DNA of 64,000 nt from Phascolomyces articulosus (taxonomy: Eukaryota > Mucoromycota > Mucoromycetes > Mucorales > Lichtheimiaceae): the NCBI GenBank assembly GCA_025677815.1, contig JAIXMP010000030.1, positions 553,796-617,795 of the forward strand. Reading direction: 5' to 3'. Below are positions 58,845 to 64,000 of this stretch, piece after piece. A program made the position numbers and the translations under genes. The stretch's first letter is position 1; each line of letters starts with the position of its first letter. Under the pieces are notes generated by a model. The model was not told the origin of the DNA. It saw only the letters and a list, made by a program, of their open reading frames with translations, and did not search any database.

Positions 58845-60929
58845 TCTTTGACAAGCAATACTATTTATTGAACATATCACACTCATTATCAATTTATTGA
58901 ATAATCAAAGTATATTTTTTGCTGTATTTGAGTTGTGACATGTTAGAATCGAGCATAAGTTTGATAATTATATATATAGATCATTGTTTATCATTGAATT
59001 AAAAATTTTTGTTTGGGTAAATTACAATTAGAAAAAAAATCTTCATTGCTTTCTATGAAACAACATCCAATAGCTTTATAATATTCTTCTCCTTTCTTTT
59101 TTTTTATGACTGGGTAGAACCAATCGGTAGAAATTCTTGTTTTAAATAAAATTCCAGAAAGGATGACATATTTTGCTGAAGGATCATCCAAACTATCTGT
59201 TAAATCATCAAAACGAACTCTTGAAATTCGATAATCATCACTTTCTATGTTACACCAGCACAAGTTTTCCTTTTTTATCTCCATGAATCTTGATAATTGT
59301 TGAAGTTCTTTAGAGATTTTATCGAAAAATGATTTTCTAGCAAAATTCCAATAGTAACCATCATAATCCAAATCGATTCTTTTCATTTCTTTTGCTTTAG
59401 ATAGTTGAACAAGTATAAACAAATGATATATTCGTTTATCACGAGCATAATTGATATAGTCAGGAATTGGTGGTATATCTTCTTCTCGTATAGTTAAATT
59501 GTCATCATCGATGGATTGGTTGTTTGTAACAAAAGTAGCTGTAGCATGTATGGTTTTTCCAATTATATCGTAATTTTGAAATGAGGTCGTTATATCATCT
59601 GTAAAGTGTTCACCATTAACACCGGTCCATGATGGCAAGAACTTGTACTTTTCGACTGTTGATTCATAAAAACGATTCTTTCCAAAAAACAAAATGCTGA
59701 TGTCTTTTTTTGCTAAGAGACCATAAAATTGGATCATCAAGTCTTCTAATTTTTTATCATAATCAATATCGATTTCGTCCATGAATTCCGAGAAAAGATG
59801 AATGAGTGCAAAAACACGGTCGTGGTCCTTGCTGCTTGTTCGTTGATGTGCATAGTATAGAATTTGCGAAACGTTTAGTTCAGAAACTGGTTTTGTTAAG
59901 CGACTTATTTGACCGAAAAAATGGTGATCGTATTTGTGTTCATCTCTTCCGACAAATAATAATCTTTTTGACTTTATTGCTTCTTCTAAAGTCCATAAAC
60001 GTTTGAAATATTGTTGTTTGCTTGCATGTAAAACGTTATTATTGTTATACTCAGGCACAAGTACAACGGTGCTAAAAGCATTTTCGTATATATGATGCAT
60101 GTTGCGTACTTCATGCTGCTTTTCTTCTTTGTTATCTTGATTGATGCATAATTGGTCGTACCATATATATTTGATGTTGAATTGTTGACATATTTGCTGA
60201 ATAATGACTTCAAATTTGACGTATTGAACTGTTTTTGTAAAGTAATAATTATTATACTCCATGATCTCGAAAACTTTATATATCTTGTTAAATTTCTTAT
60301 TACGATGTGTTTTGTATCTAGGAATAATCATATCAGGATAAATATTGTCATAGGAAATAATTTCGTGTTTGCCTTCATCGATTCGTTTATATTTCCTAGT
60401 AGTATCATCAAGTAAAATATCTCCAGACTGATTCCATGAATATGATAATGCGCAGTAACCTTCTTTCACTTGAGATCCATCGACTACTTTCATGTCAGAA
60501 ATACGAACAAGTTTTGTAGGCATAAAGTCTGGTTTGGGCAAATCATTGGGGATTGTTATGGGTGGTTTTACACGCTTGGTGGATTTACTCTTTTTATCGT
60601 TAGTAACCCTAGAATATTGTGCTGTCTCGTAGGAAATATACATTATTTCTATGATTATATATTAAATAAGTTTGAAAAATTAGTTTCAATACAATCGTAG
60701 ATAATAGAAATTAAAAAGAGATGTTTACTCACAGATAAAGAAGAAACGAATGGTACTATTAAAAAAGTTGCAAGAGAATACACAGTGGTGATGGATTTTA
60801 AAGGTAGTAAATAGTCAAAAGAAGAGAAGAAAAACAAAGTAAGGTTTATAAACATACCTTTTCTCACTAAAACTTGTGTGACATATTTCAAATGGCTAAG
60901 CCAAAACTTTAAAGAGCATCCTATAAATA
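58845..60929 (-). repeat. Segmental duplication, copy B (HET gene plus flanks)
   Basis: Reverse-oriented homologue of 18884-21000. The upstream edge of homology coincides with the 3' end of the LINE starting at 60931. Confidence 0.85.
58991..60643 (-). CDS. HET-domain protein B
   Basis: Single exon, 550 residues, the close paralogue of protein A (same length, clearly most residues identical). HET blocks: GYCALSYSWNQSGD, IKYIWYDQLCINQ, EVRNMHHIYENAFSTVVL, RLWTLEEAIKSKRLLFVG. It ends PKQKFLIQ, equivalent to PKETFLIQ in A. Intact frame and a conserved 5' UTR intron (60650-60732) argue for a functional gene. The LINE 3' end lies ~290 bp upstream of the ATG, so its promoter is abbreviated relative to copy A. 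Function as for A: unknown, by family possibly non-self recognition or cell death. Confidence 0.8.
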   Translation of the reverse strand: MYISYETAQYSRVTNDKKSKSTKRVKPPITIPNDLPKPDFMPTKLVRISDMKVVDGSQVKEGYCALSYSWNQSGDILLDDTTRKYKRIDEGKHEIISYDNIYPDMIIPRYKTHRNKKFNKIYKVFEIMEYNNYYFTKTVQYVKFEVIIQQICQQFNIKYIWYDQLCINQDNKEEKQHEVRNMHHIYENAFSTVVLVPEYNNNNVLHASKQQYFKRLWTLEEAIKSKRLLFVGRDEHKYDHHFFGQISRLTKPVSELNVSQILYYAHQRTSSKDHDRVFALIHLFSEFMDEIDIDYDKKLEDLMIQFYGLLAKKDISILFFGKNRFYESTVEKYKFLPSWTGVNGEHFTDDITTSFQNYDIIGKTIHATATFVTNNQSIDDDNLTIREEDIPPIPDYINYARDKRIYHLFILVQLSKAKEMKRIDLDYDGYYWNFARKSFFDKISKELQQLSRFMEIKKENLCWCNIESDDYRISRVRFDDLTDSLDDPSAKYVILSGILFKTRISTDWFYPVIKKKKGEEYYKAIGCCFIESNEDFFSNCNLPKQKFLIQ

Positions 60930-60963
60930 GATTAAAATTTATATTTATTATTGTGGAAGACTG

Positions 60964-61078
60964 GATTGACCTGCGCCTATAGGCATGTGGTCGCTTCCTT
61001 GCGGTACTTAGTGGTAAAGATTATGTATGAGCAAAAGAATATATGGCATCAGCTGAAAAACCCCCCTTTAGGAGGAAA
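60964..61078 (-). other. Structured LINE 3' tail (second family)
   Basis: On the minus strand: CCTCC (61071-61075) pairs with GGGGG (61061-61065), followed by TTTTTCAG. Further on, GACC...GGTC (60989-60992 with 60968-60971) encloses GCCTATAGGC (60975-60984). An AT-rich end completes it. The layout matches the tails at 1325-1457 and 34395-34521, with different but still complementary stem bases. Confidence 0.6.
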
Positions 61079-61184
61079 AGCTAAGCTAGTGTGGATAATG
61101 TGGTAATGTTACATATGTAAGAGAAATAAAAAGGGGAAATAGAAGGTATAATGATTATGAGTGGGAGGAGTGGAAAATATAAAT

Positions 61185-63251
61185 TTATATAGTAACTTGG
61201 TTACTTTCTTGAGTTGGATATGATGGGAGTTGTGGTGGTAGCGGTGGTTCTTCAGGTTCCGGTTCATCTTCTTCGTATTCATTTTCGGAGTGACTTAATC
61301 GGTCGATTTCCCGGAGGGCACGGATTAGTACAAACCAGCAGTTGATCCACTTTCCAAGTGATAAGCCGACTTCTGAGCGCGGGAGATGATTTATAACGTA
61401 GTCGAGTGGTTGTAGTTCTCGTTGGAGTTCAGGAATTGTACCAAATGTTGTTTTCAACTCATCAAGTACTTCTTCCATCAAAGGACAACGTGTAAAATGT
61501 TCTCTATTTGCTGCTGGATGGCTGCATCTACAATCTTTCAGAGGGTAGGGTGGGAGCCAGTGCATTCTCCATTTGATAAATCTGTGTCGGTCACGTGGAG
61601 TAGCAGGAAGATATAGTACTGGGTCGATCATTCTTTTATCGCGAAGACAACGGATAGTTTTCTTTTTATCGGCCCGGATTTTATATTCTTCATCTCGTTT
61701 TCGGGATATGGCTTGCTTGAGTGAGTCCTTTGGTGGGTTGATTCCATTTTTTAGCTTAGTGTATAGTTGGTAGAATGGATTGTTCGTTGTTAGATGCTTC
61801 CAATGTTTATCCTTATTTTTGTTCCAGAAAAAGGATAGTTCAATGGATCGTGTCAAAGTAGTGGTAGGTAAATTTTGGAGTCGAACAGCAAATTTTAATT
61901 GGAGAATACGAGTTCTTGTATGCATCGAGGGTAAGTCTGCTAGCACCATTGGAACGATGGTTGGAAAATGAGTTGCTGCATTTCGATTAAGAGTCATTTT
62001 TATACAACCTTTTTGTGCATTGTCAATTTTATCTTTTTGTGTAGCAGATAAGACGGTAATGGCTAGACCGTACCCAAGAACTGGTCGAACAAAAGTGCGG
62101 TATATTCTTAACGCAGGCCATAGACCAACTCCGTACTGATGGACACCAAGTTGCCGTAGTAGCCCCATATTTCCTGTTGCTTTGCTGGTACGTTGATTCA
62201 CCAATTGCCCGGAACTAATACCATTATGGTCAAAGGGAATACCGAGATATTGAAAAGTGTTAACTAAAGGGATTATTTTGTTATACAGTTGATATTGTTG
62301 CGATGATGGCTGAGATTGCTGTGGATCGATAATAGCACATTTATCAGGGTGCCATTTATATCCTTGGTCTTTCGAGTGTCGTTCAGCTATTCGTAGTAAT
62401 CTTTTCATATCTGCAGGAGAGCCTATTAGTGCTACATCATCAGCATAGAGACAAGCTGATATTATAAGATTTGATTGACCAGGCCGATTTTTGTCAGGAC
62501 GTCCATTCTTTCCCCCTGTATATTTCTGTAGTTGGGCTGATGCTTCTGTTGCTCCATTGGCTGTAGATGTTCGAAGGAATAGTGGCTTTTCACATCGCAC
62601 ATGCATGTTAATACGTAGTCGTCTTGGGAGAGTGTCGATAAAGATTGCGTATAATAATGGGCTCAAGATAGAACCTTGTAGTACTCCTTTCTTTGGATGA
62701 ATGAAGCGGGATTGATAATTTTGTGAAATGACGGAGATGCGTATATCATCAAACATATGGCGGATCATATGGAACAGAGCGCTCGGCAGGTGTTTCTGCA
62801 ACGTTGACCATATGATACCACGATCTACTGAATCATATGCTGATTTGATATCGAGAAAAGCAAGAACAGGTGAGTTGTTGTATTGTTGTTGATATTGGCG
62901 GATGAGTGTGTGAAGAGAGAAAGCTTGATCTAATGCACCGCGATGATGGCGGAAACCTCCTTGAGATATGTCTAGAGCAGGCATTGATTTGAGAAGCTTT
63001 GGCAGGAGGCATCGTTCAAGAAGTTTCCTCAGTGTACTTGTCAGGCTAATTGGTCGGTAATTAGCGGCTGTTCCTGGATCGCCTTTTTTGTAGATTGGGA
63101 CTACTTGTGCTGTTCTCCAGGATAACGGTATCCAAGACCAATTCCAGCATAGCCGGAAGAATTTGCTTAGGACTTTAGACAAGGGTTGTATAATTGGTTT
63201 AAGCATTGCTCCTGTAATATGATCATCACCTGGAGCTTTGCGTGGTGCCAT
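61185..63251 (-). CDS. LINE reverse transcriptase domain (ORF2 C-terminal part)
   Basis: 688 uninterrupted codons on the minus strand. RT motifs in order: PRKAPGDDHI, WRTAQVVPIYKKGDPG, NYRPISLTSTLRKLLE, QGGFRHHRGALDQ, AFLDIKSAYDSVDR (first catalytic Asp), GVLQGSILSPLLYAIFIDTL, CLYADDVAL (YADD catalytic pair) and FQYLGIPFD (thumb). The C-terminal region has a Cys/His cluster (CRCSHPAANREHFTRC) as in many LINE ORF2 proteins, and an acidic/Pro-rich end. The listed start (Met of MAPRKAPG) is not native: the frame continues upstream past a TAG at 63267. Confidence 0.88.
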   Translation of the reverse strand: MAPRKAPGDDHITGAMLKPIIQPLSKVLSKFFRLCWNWSWIPLSWRTAQVVPIYKKGDPGTAANYRPISLTSTLRKLLERCLLPKLLKSMPALDISQGGFRHHRGALDQAFSLHTLIRQYQQQYNNSPVLAFLDIKSAYDSVDRGIIWSTLQKHLPSALFHMIRHMFDDIRISVISQNYQSRFIHPKKGVLQGSILSPLLYAIFIDTLPRRLRINMHVRCEKPLFLRTSTANGATEASAQLQKYTGGKNGRPDKNRPGQSNLIISACLYADDVALIGSPADMKRLLRIAERHSKDQGYKWHPDKCAIIDPQQSQPSSQQYQLYNKIIPLVNTFQYLGIPFDHNGISSGQLVNQRTSKATGNMGLLRQLGVHQYGVGLWPALRIYRTFVRPVLGYGLAITVLSATQKDKIDNAQKGCIKMTLNRNAATHFPTIVPMVLADLPSMHTRTRILQLKFAVRLQNLPTTTLTRSIELSFFWNKNKDKHWKHLTTNNPFYQLYTKLKNGINPPKDSLKQAISRKRDEEYKIRADKKKTIRCLRDKRMIDPVLYLPATPRDRHRFIKWRMHWLPPYPLKDCRCSHPAANREHFTRCPLMEEVLDELKTTFGTIPELQRELQPLDYVINHLPRSEVGLSLGKWINCWFVLIRALREIDRLSHSENEYEEDEPEPEEPPLPPQLPSYPTQESNQVTI

Positions 63252-63266
63252 GTTGCTAATGATAAT

Positions 63267-64000
63267 CTATCTCTGGTGGGGAAATGGATTGTCATTGGTG
63301 GGTGGATGGAAGATTTGTTGCTTTATATAAGCAGTTGATCTTGATTTGTTTCTTTCCATATTTTCTCCACCAAATATTTTGGAAAAGTGAGATATCATTG
63401 TTTCTACAGCTTGCTGAGGACCATCAGGGTGCGAGAATAGATGAGATGACTGTCTGTTTCGACGCATCCTTTTGATGGTAGCATTTGCTTCTTGTCTGGG
63501 GCATTACCAAGTTTCATGCAAAACTGCTTCCATGTACTCCTACGAGTTTTGCTTATTTCTTTGGAGAAGTCTTCACAGCTATTGGTATAATTGGACCATA
63601 GTTTGGCTCTAACAACAATGTTGTTAGGTGACCGTCTCCATCTTTTGTATGCTCTTTCCCGCTGCTCTGCTTTTTGTTGTAGGTCATCAGTCCAAAACCA
63701 ATTCCATTTTTTTGGTCTAGGTCTATTTCTTGTAGTACTACTGTCCAGCGCATCGTATATAGCTGATTTAATATCGTGCCCAAGTTGTTCGATTGCTGTT
63801 GTATCTGGCACCATGTTTTCAATATCATATGAGTACTGGTGGTCAAGAATTTGTATAATACTGGCAATATTATCTTCAAACTTTTGGATATATATCCGTC
63901 TAACTTCAGGATCGGTAAATCTTTGTAGTTTCCAATGTTGACGGGGTGAGTTTGGAGCTGGTAAAAGTTGCCATGGTGTGTGTGGTGTGAAGGATAATGT
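63267..64000 (-). pseudogene. LINE ORF2 middle region, frameshifted
   Basis: From the right edge the frame is open (WKLQRFTDPEVRRIYIQKFE, then WNWFWTDDLQQKAEQRERAY), the usual linker between endonuclease and RT. Near 63494 it shifts by one base: the correct reading continues as ATIKRMRRNRQSSHLFSHPD in another frame to a TAG at 63267, five codons before the RT frame's first Met, with which it is in frame. Confidence 0.8.

Larger units (their letters stand above)
60931..64000 (-). mobile_element. LINE, 3' part, frame-disrupted; runs off the right edge
   Basis: Minus-strand element with the 5' end beyond the window. It includes the region between endonuclease and RT (63267-64000), a full RT domain (61185-63251) and a 3' UTR with a two-hairpin tail ending near 60931. 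The copy is damaged by a frameshift near 63494 and a TAG at 63267. Confidence 0.85.

Noticed and set aside
1..64000. CRISPR arrays, rRNA genes, prokaryotic operons
   Set aside because: No regularly spaced direct repeats, rRNA-like stretches or Shine-Dalgarno-linked gene strings were seen.

Overview
This window comes from an AT-rich fungal nuclear genome, most likely an early-diverging filamentous fungus of the Mucoromycota type. The support is short GT-AG introns, CT-rich upstream regions, fungal-type housekeeping genes (a Tudor-SN, a TRP/ML-like membrane protein, COP9 signalosome subunit 7, a RhoGAP, a mitochondrial PPR protein) and families that expand in such genomes (F-box/LRR proteins, LINEs, pogo-like MITEs). 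No bacterial or viral segment was seen. Spliced models were built by hand from splice sites and reading phase; all main models close in frame.

Layout. 1-1.46 kb: 3' end of a LINE with a structured tail. 2.4-16.2 kb: conserved block with a TPR protein (+), a DUF202 membrane protein (-, stop codons 9 bp from the previous gene), a PA-TM-RING ubiquitin ligase (+), SND1/Tudor-SN (-, 12 exons) and a TRP/ML-like membrane protein (-). 16.2-41 kb: accessory region with two HET-domain genes, two large F-box/LRR genes, a small F-box-like gene, an RRM relic cut by a snap-back MITE, a second MITE family, a complete half-LINE carrying only an ORF1-like gene with a 13-bp target site duplication, and an unidentified relic. 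41-51 kb: second conserved block with a small unknown gene, CSN7, a short coiled-coil protein, a RhoGAP and a 1178-residue PPR protein. 52.6-64 kb: accessory again, with a decayed, intron-bearing Fanzor/TnpB-like nuclease gene, a possible solo LTR, a truncated F-box/LRR gene with its relic, a multi-stop broken gene, a third HET gene that is a segmental duplicate of the first, and a broken LINE running off the right edge.

How it fits together. The housekeeping genes are intact and compact. The accessory blocks are a turnover zone: HET and F-box/LRR paralogues duplicate and decay between transposons. The most unusual observations are the ORF1-only retroelement sharing a near-identical terminal RNA structure with the left LINE, the equivalent two-hairpin tail with compensatory changes in the right LINE, the decayed Fanzor, and three HET-domain proteins in a lineage from which such genes are not the classic examples.
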